Positions 9,034-17,721 of a stretch of DNA of 64,000 bases are shown here, piece after piece. How positions within the stretch are numbered: the stretch's first letter is position 1; each line of letters begins with the position of its first letter. A program made the translations under genes and the position numbers. The notes under the pieces are model-generated. The model searched no databases, was not told where the DNA came from, and was given only the letters and a program-made list of their open reading frames with translations. Origin of the DNA: Paracoccus zeaxanthinifaciens ATCC 21588 (GTDB lineage Bacteria; Pseudomonadota; Alphaproteobacteria; Rhodobacterales; Rhodobacteraceae); NCBI RefSeq assembly GCF_000420145.1, contig NZ_ATUJ01000003.1, positions 248,001 to 312,000 of the forward strand, in the 5' to 3' direction.

Positions 9034-9894
9034 ATGCTGAGCTATCACGTCCGCGACGTCTTCACCGACCGCGCCTTTGCCGGAAACCCGCTGGCCATCG
9101 TGCTGGATGCCGACGGGCTGACGGACGCGCAGATGCAGACCATCGCGGCCGAGTTCAACCTGTCCGAGACGATCTTCGTCATGGCCCCGGCGAACCCCGA
9201 TCACGACGCCGCCGTGCGCATCTTCCTGCCGCGCGCCGAGATCCCCTTTGCGGGACACCCCGTGATCGGCTGCGCGCTGCACCTGTCGGGCGGGCGCGAC
9301 GGGCTGATCGCGCTGGAATGCCAGGCGGGCCTCGTCGAGGTGCGGATCGTTGACGGCACCGCCGAACTGACCGCCCCCGTCTTGCCGCGCATGGTTGCGG
9401 GCGATGTGACGACGGGCGATGCCGCGGCAGCGCTCGGGCTTGGCGCATCCGATATCGGATTCGGCGGCCACGCCCCCTGCCGGGCCGAGGCCGGGCCGGG
9501 CTTCGTCTTCGTGCCGCTGCGCGACATCGCGGCCCTGGAACGCGCGCGGCCTTCGGGCGACGCGTTCGCGGCGCTTACGGCGGGTCTGGGCAAGCTCTAT
9601 GCATTCGCGCCCGATGGCGGCGGTTTCCGCGCCCGCATGTTCGCCCCGGAGATGGGCATCCCCGAGGATCCCGCCACCGGTTCCGCGACCGTCACACTGG
9701 CTGCGCCCCTGCTGGCCGCAGGCGCCCTGCACGAGGGCGAGAACGCCTTCGCCCTGCGCCAGGGTGTCGAGATGGGCCGCCCGTCCGATCTGGGCTTGCG
9801 CATTGACGTGGCGGATGGCGCGCTGACCCGCGTGCGCGTGTCGGGACGCAGCGCACCGGTCGCCTCGGGCCGGATCGCGATCCCGTCGATGTGA
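9034..9894 (+). CDS. PhzF family isomerase/epimerase
   Basis: 286-residue two-lobed protein of the PhzF/diaminopimelate-epimerase fold. FTDRAFAGNPLAIVLDA and EFNLSETIFV (with the family's catalytic Glu) are in lobe one; FLPRAEIPFAGHPVIG follows; lobe two has FAPEMGIPEDPATGSAT. No phenazine genes are present, so phenazine synthesis is unlikely; most chromosomal PhzF proteins have unknown substrates. It is close behind ppk2 (11 bases), probably cotranscribed. Confidence 0.9.
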   Translation: MLSYHVRDVFTDRAFAGNPLAIVLDADGLTDAQMQTIAAEFNLSETIFVMAPANPDHDAAVRIFLPRAEIPFAGHPVIGCALHLSGGRDGLIALECQAGLVEVRIVDGTAELTAPVLPRMVAGDVTTGDAAAALGLGASDIGFGGHAPCRAEAGPGFVFVPLRDIAALERARPSGDAFAALTAGLGKLYAFAPDGGGFRARMFAPEMGIPEDPATGSATVTLAAPLLAAGALHEGENAFALRQGVEMGRPSDLGLRIDVADGALTRVRVSGRSAPVASGRIAIPSM

Positions 9895-9941
9895 CGCGCA
9901 ACCGCCTTGCCCGCATCGCGCGGGCGGGGCATCCTGCGCCC

Positions 9942-10403
9942 ATGTTCAAGGATATCCTCAACCGCCTTCTGGGCGAAGAGCCGCATCCCCAGCCGCTGGC
10001 CTCGTCCGAGGCCGAGCTGGCGATCGCCGCGCTGCTGGTCCGGGTCGCCCGGTCCGACGACAGCTATGACGAGACCGAGCGCCAGCGCATCGACCGCGTG
10101 CTGGCCCGCCGCCGCGGCCTGTCCCACGACGAGGCCGCGCATCTGCGGCATGAGGCCGAGGCGATGGAGGCCGAGGCCAGCGACACCGTCCGCTTTACCC
10201 GCCAGATCAAGGACATGATCGCGCTGGACGACCGCGCGGGCGTGATCGAGGCGATGTGGGAGGTGGCCTATGCCGACGAGGACCGCGCCGCCGACGAGGA
10301 ATCGCTGATCCGGCTGGTCGCGGGGCTGCTGGGCATCCCCGACCGCGAAAGCGGCCAGATCCGCCAGCGCGTGCTGGACCGCATGGGCCTGCCGCGCAGC
10401 TAG
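9942..10403 (+). CDS. TerB-like tellurite-resistance family protein
   Basis: 153-residue helical cytosolic protein. The core pattern LAIAALLVRVARSDDSYDETERQRIDRVL, then a second repeat IEAMWEVAYADEDRAADEESLIRLVAGLLGI, has the acidic pairs of the TerB/COG4103 fold that may bind metal ions. Relatives are widespread and mostly uncharacterised; tellurite resistance is not implied. Its stop overlaps the convergent oxidase gene by three bases. Confidence 0.8.
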   Translation: MFKDILNRLLGEEPHPQPLASSEAELAIAALLVRVARSDDSYDETERQRIDRVLARRRGLSHDEAAHLRHEAEAMEAEASDTVRFTRQIKDMIALDDRAGVIEAMWEVAYADEDRAADEESLIRLVAGLLGIPDRESGQIRQRVLDRMGLPRS

Positions 10404-11710
10404 AACCCCAGCCGGTCGCGCAGCCCGTACCAGGCCATGCCCGCCACCAGCAGCGGCCCCCGCAGCAGCGCACCGCCGGGAAAGGCGCGCGTGGGCACCG
10501 CCGCCATCGCGTCGAAGCGCCCCGCCTGCCCCGCGACAGCCTCGGCCATCAGCCGCCCCGCCAGCGTCGCCATCGCCACCCCGTGCCCCGAGAACCCGCT
10601 GGCCGACAGGCAGTTCGCCGCCGGTCGCGCGAAGCAGGGCATCCGGTTCATGGTGATCGCCAGCGTGCCGCCCCAAGCATGGGTCAGCTCGACCCCCTCC
10701 AGCTGCGGATAGACCGACAGCAGATGCGGACGCACGGTCGCGAAGATGTCCTTGGGGAAACGGTAGGTCACCGTCTCTCCCCCGCCGAAGACGAGGCGGC
10801 GTTCATGGTCCAGCCGCCAGTAGTTCACGACGAACTTGGTGTCGGCCACCGCGAAACGGTCGGGCAGGATCTCGGGGAAATCGTCGCCAAGCGGGCGGGT
10901 CGCCACGATATAGTTGTTGATCGGCATGACCCGCGCCGCGACATGCCCGTCCAGCCCGCCCAGATACCCGTTGGCCGCAAGGATCACGTGCCGCGCGCGC
11001 AGGCTGCCCTGCGCGGTGCGGACCGTGCTGTCCTGCCCGGCATGGGGCGCATGGTCGATGCCCGTCACCTCGGAGCGTTCATGGATCACCGCGCCCGCGT
11101 CACGCGCCAGCCGCGACATGCCCAAGCCCAGTTCCAGCGGCTGCACATGCCCCGCGCCCATGTCCACATCGCCCCCGGCATAGGCGCTGCTGCCGATGGC
11201 CTGCGCCAACCCCTCGCGGTCCAGCGGGCGCACCTTGTCGTAACCGTAGTTGCGCGCAAGGTGATCGGCCATGTGGCGGGCATGGGCGATCTCGGGGTCC
11301 GTCCGGCAGGCATGGGCGATGCCGAAGCGCACGGGGACGCCAGACTCGGCGGCCAGCGCGCGGGTCAGGGACTTCGCCTCCTCGGCCAGGTCCCACAGCC
11401 TGCGCGCCATGTCGCGGCCCAGCTGCGCCTCGAGCCAGTCGACCTCTTGGCGCTGGCCCGACCCGATCTGGCCGCCATTGCGCCCCGATGCGCCGAAGCC
11501 CACGCGCTGCGCCTCGAGCACGGTGACCGACAGGCCCTGCCGCGCCAGGTGCAGCGCCGCCGACAGGCCGGTATACCCCGCCCCGATCACCGCGACATCC
11601 GTGCGCTGATCCCCCTGCAGCGGCGGCAGGTCGGGCTGCGGCCCCGCCTGCGCCGCATAGAGGCTGGGCGGATAGGCCCCCGGCGCGTCGTTCAGATGCA
11701 GCAGGTTCAT
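10400..11710 (-). CDS. FAD-dependent amine oxidase, PuuB/DadA-like
   Basis: 436-residue flavoprotein of the D-amino-acid-oxidase family. DVAVIGAGYTGLSAALHLA (about residues 34-52) is the FAD Rossmann motif, FGASGRNGGQ follows, and SASGFSGHGVAMATLAG is the C-terminal FAD contact. Position after a glutamine-synthetase-like gene fits gamma-glutamylputrescine oxidase (PuuB), which deaminates the glutamylated polyamine. Its ATG overlaps the upstream stop by four bases (ATGA). A glycine or sarcosine oxidase is the alternative. Confidence 0.85.
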   Translation of the reverse strand: MNLLHLNDAPGAYPPSLYAAQAGPQPDLPPLQGDQRTDVAVIGAGYTGLSAALHLARQGLSVTVLEAQRVGFGASGRNGGQIGSGQRQEVDWLEAQLGRDMARRLWDLAEEAKSLTRALAAESGVPVRFGIAHACRTDPEIAHARHMADHLARNYGYDKVRPLDREGLAQAIGSSAYAGGDVDMGAGHVQPLELGLGMSRLARDAGAVIHERSEVTGIDHAPHAGQDSTVRTAQGSLRARHVILAANGYLGGLDGHVAARVMPINNYIVATRPLGDDFPEILPDRFAVADTKFVVNYWRLDHERRLVFGGGETVTYRFPKDIFATVRPHLLSVYPQLEGVELTHAWGGTLAITMNRMPCFARPAANCLSASGFSGHGVAMATLAGRLMAEAVAGQAGRFDAMAAVPTRAFPGGALLRGPLLVAGMAWYGLRDRLGF

Positions 11711-13062
11711 ACGTTCAGCAGCAGGTGTTCGCGTTCCCACGGGCTGATGACCTGCAGGAACTCCTTGTATTCGTTCCGCTTCACGGCCTCGTAGACGGCG
11801 CAGAAATCCTCGCCCAGGACGCTGCGCATGGGGGCGCTGTCGGCCATGATGTCCAGCGCGTCGCCCAGGTTGTAGGGCAGCTCGTCCCGCGACATGTAGG
11901 CGTCGCCCAGGCATTCGGCGCGCGGGTTCTCGGCCTCGATCAGGCCCAGGTAACCGCAGGCAAGGCTGGCCGCGATCCCCAGATAGGGGTTGCAGTCCAT
12001 CCCGGCCAGCCGGTTCTCGATCCGCCGCGCATCCGGCCCCGAGATCGGCACCCGAAGCCCCGTCGTGCGATTGTCGCGACCCCATTCCAGGTTGATCGGC
12101 GCCGCGAAGTCCGGGACATAGCGGCGATAGCTGTTCACATAGGGCGCCAGCAGCGCGACCGCCGCCGGCAGGTGCCGCTGCATGCCGCCGATGAAATGCA
12201 GGAAGGCCGCGGTTTCCTGCCCCCGATCGTCCGAGAAGATGTTGCGCCCCGTCGCCATGTCGGTGACGGAATGGTGAATGTGCATGGCGCTGCCCGGCTC
12301 TCCCTCGATGGGCTTGGCCATGAAGGTCGCGAAGCAGTCGTGACGCAGCGCCGCCTCGCGGATGAGGCGCTTGAAGTAGAAGATCTCGTCGGCCAGCGCC
12401 ACCGGATCGCCGTGGTTGAGGTTGATCTCGACCTGGCCCGCGCCGCCTTCCTGCAGGATGCCGTCGATCTCGAAGCCCTGCGCCTCGGCGAAGTCGTAGA
12501 TGTCGTCGATGACCTTGCCGTATTCGTCCACCGCCGACATGGAATAGGCCTGCTTCGCCGCAGCCCGCCTGCCGGTCCTACCCATGGGCGGGATGATCGG
12601 CTGGTTCGGGTCGATGTTGCGCGCGACCAGGAAGAACTCCATCTCGGGGGCGACGACCGGGTTCCACCCCTTGTCGCGATAGAGCTGGACCACGCGTTTC
12701 AGCACGTTGCGCGGCGCGGTCGGGACCGGGTTGCCCTGCTGGTCCACGGCGTCGTGGATCACCTGCAGCGTCCAGTCCGCCGTCCAGGGCGCGGCGGTCG
12801 CGGTGCTGAAATCGGGGGTCATCACCATGTCGGGTTCCGTGAAGGCCCCCGCGGGATTGTCCGCCCATTCGCCCGTGATCGATTGCAGGAAGATCGAGTT
12901 CGGAAGATAGAACTTCTCTTGCCGGGCGAATTTCGACGCGGGCATCGCCTTGCCGCGCGCGACGCCCGCGATGTCGGCCACGATGCACTCGACCTCGTCC
13001 AGGCGACGGCCGGCCATGTAGTCCCGCGCCGCCTGGGGCACCTTGTCGGTCCAATGGGTCAT
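11707..13062 (-). CDS. Glutamine-synthetase-like gamma-glutamyl-amine ligase, PuuA-like
   Basis: 451 residues. The GS catalytic domain is complete: PEMEFFLV and GAGQVEINLNHGDP metal-ligand motifs, SAMHIHHSV, NSYRRYVPDFAAPINLEWG and the Arg-containing ISGPDARRIENRLAGMDCNPY. It lacks the adenylylation loop and housekeeping length context of GlnA, and sits between an amidotransferase and an amine oxidase, so it most likely joins glutamate to a polyamine or related amine. Stop and start overlap neighbours by four bases on both sides. The true amine is not known. Confidence 0.88.
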   Translation of the reverse strand: MTHWTDKVPQAARDYMAGRRLDEVECIVADIAGVARGKAMPASKFARQEKFYLPNSIFLQSITGEWADNPAGAFTEPDMVMTPDFSTATAAPWTADWTLQVIHDAVDQQGNPVPTAPRNVLKRVVQLYRDKGWNPVVAPEMEFFLVARNIDPNQPIIPPMGRTGRRAAAKQAYSMSAVDEYGKVIDDIYDFAEAQGFEIDGILQEGGAGQVEINLNHGDPVALADEIFYFKRLIREAALRHDCFATFMAKPIEGEPGSAMHIHHSVTDMATGRNIFSDDRGQETAAFLHFIGGMQRHLPAAVALLAPYVNSYRRYVPDFAAPINLEWGRDNRTTGLRVPISGPDARRIENRLAGMDCNPYLGIAASLACGYLGLIEAENPRAECLGDAYMSRDELPYNLGDALDIMADSAPMRSVLGEDFCAVYEAVKRNEYKEFLQVISPWEREHLLLNV

Positions 13063-13763
13063 GCGGCACCCCTTCCCGTCTGTGCGGCCCTCGGGGCCTT
13101 GAAGAACGCCTCGATCCGGTCGGCCAGAAGGCCGGTATCCTTCGCCTCGCCCATGCGGGCCGCGGCGCGGTCAAGCAGGTCCTGCGGCACGACGCCCTTG
13201 GCGCGCGTATCCATCAACCCCTGGACGAAGGCATCCTCGAATTCGGGATGCGCCTGCACGGTAAAGGCACGGTCGTCATAGATCAGGGCCGCATTCTCGC
13301 AGAAGGCGTTGCGACCTGCGGGCACGGCACCTTCGGGCCGGGTCACGACCTGATCCTGGTGCCACGCGTTCAGCCGGACGTTCCGGCCGTCGAAATCGTA
13401 ATCCTGCGCGCCGACGGCCCAGCCGCCCGCGAATTTCTCGACCTTGCCGCCAAGGGCCTGCGCGATGATCTGGTGGCCGAAGCAGATCCCCACCATCGGC
13501 ACCGCACCGTCATAGGCGCGGCGAATGAAATCCTCGAGCGGGGGGATGAAGGCGTGATCCTCGTAGGCGCCGTGGCGCGATCCGGTCAGCAGCCAGCCGT
13601 CCGCGTCGTGGATGTCGGCGGGAAACTCCATCGCCTCGACATGCCAGATGCGGAACTCGAAGCCGCGCCCGTCAAGAAGGCGCAGGAACATGTCGGGATA
13701 ATCGCCCAAGCCGTCCTTCAACTGGGCAGGCGACTGGCCGCATTGAAGTATGCCGATACGCAT
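13059..13763 (-). CDS. Class I glutamine amidotransferase-like protein
   Basis: 234 residues. The nucleophile is in VGICFGHQIIAQALGG and the His-Glu pair in VQAHPEFE, so the catalytic triad is intact. DGWLLTGSRHGAYED is the family block before it. It resembles stand-alone GMP-synthase-type amidotransferases more than E. coli PuuD, but by position it may hydrolyse a gamma-glutamyl intermediate. ATG at 13763 (RIGILQCG) is preferred; the longer frame adds nothing conserved. First gene of the three-gene operon, with an inverted repeat 11 bases upstream. Confidence 0.85.
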   Translation of the reverse strand: MRIGILQCGQSPAQLKDGLGDYPDMFLRLLDGRGFEFRIWHVEAMEFPADIHDADGWLLTGSRHGAYEDHAFIPPLEDFIRRAYDGAVPMVGICFGHQIIAQALGGKVEKFAGGWAVGAQDYDFDGRNVRLNAWHQDQVVTRPEGAVPAGRNAFCENAALIYDDRAFTVQAHPEFEDAFVQGLMDTRAKGVVPQDLLDRAAARMGEAKDTGLLADRIEAFFKAPRAAQTGRGAA

Positions 13764-13773
13764 GAAAAACCTT

Positions 13774-13788
13774 GATGTTGCTGACATC
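13774..13788. promoter_or_regulatory. Inverted repeat between polyamine operon and GNAT gene
   Basis: GATGT-N5-ACATC, perfect 5-base arms, flanked by CCTT and AAGG, starts 11 bases upstream of the amidotransferase ATG in a 75-base divergent space. It is a plausible operator for the operon; the cognate regulator is not in sight. Confidence 0.35.
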
Positions 13789-13838
13789 GGAAAGGTAGCC
13801 ATCCGAGAGGGTCAGCCGCAAGGGTCAAAGGAAGCCGA

Positions 13839-14300
13839 ATGAACATCGCCATCGCACCCGAGGATCCGCGCAGCCCCGATCTGGACCTGCTGTTCGAACG
13901 CCACACGCAGGCCATGCATGCCGATACGCCGCCCGAATCGATCCACATGATGCCGCGCACGACGCTGGTGTCGGACAGCATCGGCTTCTTCGTGCTGCGC
14001 ATCGACGGGGCAGCCTGCGCGATGGGCGCGCTGAAGCAGATCGGCGGGTCCGAGGGCGAACTGAAATCCATGCACGTCCTGTCCGAGCATCGCGGCGCGG
14101 GCCTGTCGCGGCTGATGCTGGCGCATCTGGTGGACGAGGCGCGGGCCCGCGGCCTGACACGGCTGTCGCTGGAAACCGGAGCGCAGGCCAGCTTCGCGGC
14201 GGCGCGCGGTCTCTATGCCAAGGCGGGCTTCGCCGAATGCCCGCCCTTCGGCAGCTATGCCCCCGATCCGAACTCGGTCTTCATGACCATCGCGATCTGA
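13839..14300 (+). CDS. GNAT family N-acetyltransferase
   Basis: 153 residues with the GNAT core: IGFFVLRIDGAACAMGALK as strands 2-3, SMHVLSEHRGAGLSRLMLAHLVDEA including the acetyl-CoA pyrophosphate loop (HRGAGL, the R/Q-x-x-G-x-G/A pattern), then LSLETGAQASFAAARGLYAKAGF. ESIHMM near the N-terminus may help define the acceptor site. Relatives are often annotated as putative acetyltransferases of small amines; the acceptor is unknown. Divergent from the gamma-glutamyl operon, and possibly functionally linked by that. Confidence 0.88.
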   Translation: MNIAIAPEDPRSPDLDLLFERHTQAMHADTPPESIHMMPRTTLVSDSIGFFVLRIDGAACAMGALKQIGGSEGELKSMHVLSEHRGAGLSRLMLAHLVDEARARGLTRLSLETGAQASFAAARGLYAKAGFAECPPFGSYAPDPNSVFMTIAI

Positions 14301-14312
14301 GGCAAAATCGCT

Positions 14313-14341
14313 TTGATTGCGCCGCGCCATGCGGCTAAGAG
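14313..14341 (+). promoter_or_regulatory. Promoter of tRNA-Arg
   Basis: TTGATT, a 17-base spacer and TAAGAG end nine bases before the first base of the tRNA, consistent with a housekeeping sigma promoter. Confidence 0.6.
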
Positions 14342-14349
14342 AAGCGCGT

Positions 14350-14426
14350 GGCCCCGTAGCTCAACTGGATAGAGCACGGACCTTCTAAGTCTGGGGTTGT
14401 GGGTTCAAGTCCTACCGGGGTCGCCA
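14350..14426 (+). tRNA. tRNA-Arg (anticodon TCT)
   Basis: A 77-base cloverleaf. The 7-base acceptor GGCCCCG pairs with CGGGGTC (one G-T), the D stem is GCTC/GAGC, the anticodon stem CGGAC/GTCTG carries loop CTTCTAA with anticodon TCT, and the T arm holds GTTCAAG. CCA is encoded. It reads AGA codons, rare in this GC-rich genome. No integrase or direct repeat marks it as an integration site here. Confidence 0.96.
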
Positions 14427-14441
14427 AATTCCATCATCGCA

Positions 14442-15404
14442 TCAATGCGCCGCACGGCGCTGGTCGGCCTGCGATCCGGTCGCCGCGCGCGCGGATGACA
14501 GCACCTCCTCGAACGTGACGCGGTTCCGCCCCGCACTCTTGCTGCGATAGAGCATCCGGTCCGCCGCGGTCAGCCAGTATTCCGCGTCCAGCCCCGGCTC
14601 GGAGATGCCCCAGGCGACGCCCACGCTGATCGTCACATGGCCTGCCACGTCGGATGCGCCATGCGCGATGCCCAACCCCTCGACCCGCTTGCGGATCTGT
14701 TCGGCCATATGCGTCGCGCCGGCCTGGTCGGCATCGGGCAGGATGCAGGCGAACTCTTCTCCTCCGTGGCGGGCGGCGAAATCCGCGCCGCGCTTCATGC
14801 AGGACCCGATGGCCTGGCCGACCTCGCGCAGGCAGCGATCGCCTTCGGGATGGCCATGCGTGTCGTTGAAGCGCTTGAAGTGGTCGATGTCGATCAGGAT
14901 CACCGCCAGCGTGCCCTCTTCCCGGGCAAGCCGCCGCAATTCGGATTGCAGGCGCCGTTCCAGCATCCGGCGGTTCCCCAGGCCCGTCAGCGCATCGGTC
15001 AGCGCCTGATCGGCCAGACTGTCGCGCATCCGCTTCATGCGGACATGGTTCGCGACCCGCTGGCGCAGGGATGCAGGGCGGATAGGCTTCATCACGAAAT
15101 CGATGGCCCCCGCCGCAAGGCCGCGCAGCTCGGCCTCGTCATCGCCGAGGCCCGTCGCGAAGATCACCGGAATGTCGGCCAGAACGGCATCCGCCTTCAT
15201 GCGGCGGCACAGCTCGTATCCGTCCATCTCGGGCATGACCACGTCAAGAAGGATCAGGTCCGGGCGAACCTCGTGGGCAAGATCGACGGCCTGCGATGCC
15301 GACAGCGCAAAGCAGACCTCGTATTCGTCGTCCAGCGCGGCGCAGCATATCTCGATATTGGCGGGATCATCGTCGATGATCAGGATCACGGGGCGATCGG
15401 TCAT
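14442..15404 (-). CDS. Response regulator with GGDEF domain (PleD-like diguanylate cyclase)
   Basis: 320 residues. An N-terminal receiver domain has the phosphoacceptor D54 in LILLDVVMPEMDG and the Lys in DFVMKPIRP; a GGDEF domain follows with the active-site form RHGGEEF, the metal site IDIDHFKRFND and a product-inhibition I-site RGAD five residues before GGEEF. It should therefore make cyclic-di-GMP under feedback control. The ATG at 15404 lies one base past the stop of the hybrid kinase, so the kinase (via its HPt domain) is the likely phosphodonor. Confidence 0.93.
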   Translation of the reverse strand: MTDRPVILIIDDDPANIEICCAALDDEYEVCFALSASQAVDLAHEVRPDLILLDVVMPEMDGYELCRRMKADAVLADIPVIFATGLGDDEAELRGLAAGAIDFVMKPIRPASLRQRVANHVRMKRMRDSLADQALTDALTGLGNRRMLERRLQSELRRLAREEGTLAVILIDIDHFKRFNDTHGHPEGDRCLREVGQAIGSCMKRGADFAARHGGEEFACILPDADQAGATHMAEQIRKRVEGLGIAHGASDVAGHVTISVGVAWGISEPGLDAEYWLTAADRMLYRSKSAGRNRVTFEEVLSSARAATGSQADQRRAAH

Positions 15405-15405
15405 G

Positions 15406-17721
15406 TCAGTTTCCGGGTTCCGAGGGGAAGGGCCCGACCAGTGCGGCGGCAGCGGCATAATCGAGACGTTGGAGGGCGAGGGAGAGGGGATGCGACGCGC
15501 GGACCGGTCCGGCCACCTGGAGCGCGTCGGCCAGTTCGTCGAAGCAATGCCGCGCGGTAAGGCTACGGCGGCGGATGAGATCGCTCAGCTTCTGCCTCAG
15601 CGCCTCGGCCTGGGCGGGATCGCCCGCGCTGGCGGCTTCTGCCGCGACGGGGGCGAGCGAGTTGGCGGCGGCCAGGGCCGCTTCCAGATTGGTGACCAGT
15701 TCGGGCATCAGCGGATCGACCGGCTCGCCCCTGGCGATGGCGGTCTCGATCCGGCCGGCGGCGATTGCCAGGTCCGGCAGGCCCAGCGAGGCCGAAACCC
15801 CCTTCAGGCTGTGGGCCAGCCGGTGGGCCGATTCGCGGTCGGCCTCCAGCTCCAGGATCAGCCGCCGGGCGGTATCGGCATGGTCGCGGGCGAAATCGCC
15901 GATCAGCTTGCGCAGCAGCGCCTGCCTGCCGCCCAGCCGTCGCAATGCGTCATCCAGGTCGAAGGGCGGCAGCGCGGGGGGCAATCCCGCAGGTGCCTGC
16001 GCAACGGCCACGGCGGCAGGCGCATCGCCCCCGACATGGCGCATCAGCACGCGGATCAGGCGATCCGGATCCACGGGCTTCGAGACGTGATCGTTCATCC
16101 CCGCCTCGAGACAGCGCTGCCCCTCCTCGTCGAAGGTATGCGAGGTCATGGCGATGATCGGCAGTTCCGTGCGGTCGTGCCGCAGCCGGATGCGCCGCGT
16201 GGCCGTCAGCCCGTCCAGGCGCGGCATCTGCAGGTCCATCAACACCGCGGCATAGCTTTGGGCCCAGACCTTCTCGATGGCCTCCTGCCCGTCCTCGGCG
16301 CAGTCCACCTCCAGCCCGGCCTCGGTCAGAAGGGCCAGCGCGATCTCGCGGTTGATGGGATTGTCCTCGACCAGCAGCACGCGGCGACCCTCCAGCCCGC
16401 CTTCGGGGCGGGGCTGCGCGACACGCGGCGGCGCAGCCTCGAGCATGACCGAGAAGGTGAAGGTGCTGCCCTGTCCGGGCCTGCTGTCGGCGCGGATCCA
16501 GCCCTGCATCTGCGTCACGATCTGGCGGCAGATGGTCAGCCCCAGCCCCGTGCCGCCGAAGCGGCGCGTGGTGGTCGCGTCGGCCTGGGTGAAGGGCGCG
16601 AACAGGCGCCCGATCTGATCCTCGGTCATGCCGATGCCGCAATCGCGGACCGAAACCTCCAGCCGCAGCAGGGCGCCGTCGCGCTCTGCCAGCCTTGCAT
16701 GGATGGTGATCGTCCCGTCCTCGCTGAACTTGATCGCGTTGCTCAGCAGGTTCAGCATCACCTGGTTCAGGCGCAGCTCGTCGCCCAGCATCAGGGCGGG
16801 AACGTCGTCGTCGATGGCGATGCTCAGGTCCAGCCCGCGATTGCGCATATCCTCGGCCATCAGCTGGGCCTGGCCGGAAATGGCGGCTCGCAGGTCGAAT
16901 TCGTGACGTTCGAGCAGCAGCTTGCCGGCCTCGTTCTTCGAGAAGTCCAGCAGGTCGTTCACCAGCCGCAGCAGGGCCGTGCCCGCGGATGCGATCTTGC
17001 CCAGCTGGTCGCGCTGCCGATCATCCAGGGGGCTGCGCTGCAACAGGTGGCAGAAGCCCAGCACGGCGTTGATGGGGGTGCGGATCTCGTGGCTCATATT
17101 TGCAAGGAACATGCTCTTCGTGCGGGTCGCGGCCTCGGCCTCGGTGGTGCGTTCCTGCAGGGCGCGACCCTTGGCGGCCAGTTCATCACGCACCCGAGAC
17201 AGGTCGACGAAGGAATCGACCGTCCGGTCCCGCACCCACAGCAGAACCACGGTCTGGAAGGCCACGATGCCCCCATGCAGCATGACGCGGCCGAACTCTC
17301 CTCCGTTCGAGAAGACGGCGCTTGGCAGGACATAGGACAGGACAAGATGGTGCAGCGTCGTCGCGATGGCCGCCGCAAGCAGCGCGCCGCGGTCGAACCA
17401 TCCCAGGTTCAACGCCAGCAGCGCGAAGAAATACATGTGCATGTCCATCTGCCAGGGATGCCCGCGAAGGATCAGCAGCAGCATCGCGGGCTGCGCGACC
17501 AACGCAACGGCGGCAAGGTATCGCGTGCGGGGGGCGATGCCCCAGGCCCGCCAGACCTGATGATAGGTCAGGGCAAGCGCCACGGACACGCCACCCGCCA
17601 TCCAGACCGGCATCCGGTCCGTCATCGTGGCAGCCAGCGCCATCACCGGGACATGCGCCCAGAACAGCAGGACCAGCATCGCCCCGAAGCGCGTGCGCAG
17701 CTTGTCGAGCTCGGATCTCAT
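15406..17721 (-). CDS. Hybrid sensor histidine kinase with receiver and HPt domains
   Basis: 771 residues, inner membrane. Residues 1-165 form about six hydrophobic segments with very short loops, suggesting a membrane-embedded sensor. A coiled helix precedes HisKA with H211 in ANMSHEIRTPINAVLGF; the ATPase has NLLSNAIKFS, DCGIGM and FGGTGLGL. A receiver follows (VLMDLQMPRLDG, MNDHVSKPVD) and a C-terminal HPt with HSLKGVSASLG. Full His-Asp-His relay in one protein. Its ATG overlaps the stop of the preceding small membrane protein by four bases. Confidence 0.93.
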   Translation of the reverse strand: MRSELDKLRTRFGAMLVLLFWAHVPVMALAATMTDRMPVWMAGGVSVALALTYHQVWRAWGIAPRTRYLAAVALVAQPAMLLLILRGHPWQMDMHMYFFALLALNLGWFDRGALLAAAIATTLHHLVLSYVLPSAVFSNGGEFGRVMLHGGIVAFQTVVLLWVRDRTVDSFVDLSRVRDELAAKGRALQERTTEAEAATRTKSMFLANMSHEIRTPINAVLGFCHLLQRSPLDDRQRDQLGKIASAGTALLRLVNDLLDFSKNEAGKLLLERHEFDLRAAISGQAQLMAEDMRNRGLDLSIAIDDDVPALMLGDELRLNQVMLNLLSNAIKFSEDGTITIHARLAERDGALLRLEVSVRDCGIGMTEDQIGRLFAPFTQADATTTRRFGGTGLGLTICRQIVTQMQGWIRADSRPGQGSTFTFSVMLEAAPPRVAQPRPEGGLEGRRVLLVEDNPINREIALALLTEAGLEVDCAEDGQEAIEKVWAQSYAAVLMDLQMPRLDGLTATRRIRLRHDRTELPIIAMTSHTFDEEGQRCLEAGMNDHVSKPVDPDRLIRVLMRHVGGDAPAAVAVAQAPAGLPPALPPFDLDDALRRLGGRQALLRKLIGDFARDHADTARRLILELEADRESAHRLAHSLKGVSASLGLPDLAIAAGRIETAIARGEPVDPLMPELVTNLEAALAAANSLAPVAAEAASAGDPAQAEALRQKLSDLIRRRSLTARHCFDELADALQVAGPVRASHPLSLALQRLDYAAAAALVGPFPSEPGN

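Noticed and set aside
9034..9894. Phenazine biosynthesis gene
   Set aside because: PhzF-fold proteins are common without phenazine; no phzA-E, G genes nearby.
14350..14426. tRNA-Arg as integration site of a mobile island
   Set aside because: No integrase, no repeat of the tRNA 3' end and no compositional shift on either side within the window.
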